From an uncultured Microbacteriaceae bacterium (GTDB lineage: Bacteria; Actinomycetota; Actinomycetes; Actinomycetales; Microbacteriaceae), in contig CANKXX010000002.1 in NCBI GenBank assembly GCA_947487835.1, positions 558,001-622,000 of the forward strand: 64,000 bases of DNA, given 5' to 3'. The position numbers and the translations under genes were made by a program. This document shows positions 63,922 to 64,000 of this stretch, piece by piece (the first letter of the stretch is position 1; every line of letters begins with the position of its first letter). Below the pieces are notes generated by a model, which worked only from the letters and a program-made list of their open reading frames with translations, did no database searches and was not told the DNA's origin.

Positions 63922-64000
63922 TCAGCGGCCCGCCGCGTAGCCCTGGTTGCCGCGCGGATTCGCCGCCGCGCCCAGGAGGCCCGTCGCCGGGTCGCGCGTC
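63922..64000 (-). CDS. C-terminal end of a probable gamma-glutamyltransferase (partial)
   Basis: Only 25 residues are visible, including TGLLGAAANPRGNQGYAAGR before a TGA. The NPRG-x-QGYA-x-GR ending is what I recall from actinobacterial gamma-glutamyltransferases of the YwrD type. With so little sequence this is tentative. The gene body lies beyond the right edge. Confidence 0.5.
   Translation of the reverse strand, partial: TRDPATGLLGAAANPRGNQGYAAGR

Overview
The window is high-GC DNA with the codon use, frequent GTG/TTG starts and gene order of an actinobacterium. Gene content and order (ctaB / tkt-tal-pgi, the suf cluster, BioY, a zinc-free L31, DUF3099, DUF3097 and DUF222-HNH families) fit the family Microbacteriaceae. 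The genus cannot be fixed from sequence reading alone. No rRNA, tRNA, prophage, IS transposase or CRISPR array was seen.

Layout. 1-6587: sugar-phosphate genes pgi-tal-tkt (minus, pgi cut by the left edge), then heme A genes ctaB (+) and ctaA (-), convergent around a repeat cluster. 6883-11057: iron-sulfur operon sufB-sufD-Rieske ferredoxin-sufC-DUF59 protein, with no sufS or sufU. 11261-17267: BioY biotin transporter, an ABC-F ATPase, SURF1, two small conserved proteins, a FabG-type reductase and an APH-type kinase. 17343-21314: serB-glgC opposite glgA, then an orphan ABC ATPase. 21479-27016: rpmE2, an ion transporter, trehalose synthase treS, an alpha/beta hydrolase and a glycosyltransferase. 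27017-27558: a dense repeat hotspot. 27559-34655: histidine phosphatase, sirtuin, rRNA-type methyltransferase, D,D-carboxypeptidase, fatty-acid desaturase, SGNH hydrolase, acyl-CoA dehydrogenase-like flavoprotein. 34734-39098: a DinB-like protein, then helicase, an MSMEG_6728-type protein and DUF3097. 39284-48953: membrane proteins, a second SGNH hydrolase, and an alpha-glucoside uptake and hydrolysis operon (GH13, two permeases, lipoprotein) controlled by a divergent LacI. 49013-60636: alcohol dehydrogenase, a LolA-like protein with an ABC exporter pair, phosphoketolase, a large DUF4062-STAND ATPase, an MFS pump and a nucleotidyltransferase. 60625-64000: small membrane proteins, DUF899, a DUF222-HNH endonuclease bracketed by repeats, and the tail of a probable gamma-glutamyltransferase.

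How the genes work together. Much of the window is carbon flow: pgi, tal, tkt and phosphoketolase for sugar phosphates; glgC and glgA for glycogen; treS, GH13 and the ABC importer for trehalose or alpha-glucosides. A second theme is respiration: ctaA, ctaB and SURF1 for heme-copper oxidase, plus suf for Fe-S clusters.

Most unusual content. Intergenic DNA carries two interspersed repeat families. Family A is a short imperfect palindrome with GTCCCT/AGGGAC arms, including a five-unit array with an exact 35-bp period and covarying GTCGCT/AGCGAC variants. Family B is an asymmetric element of about 110 bp, present three times, with a fixed 14-bp gap before an extra half-site. Other points of interest are a convergent terminator whose loop is a stop codon, the DUF4062-STAND protein, and several unassigned palindromic operator candidates.
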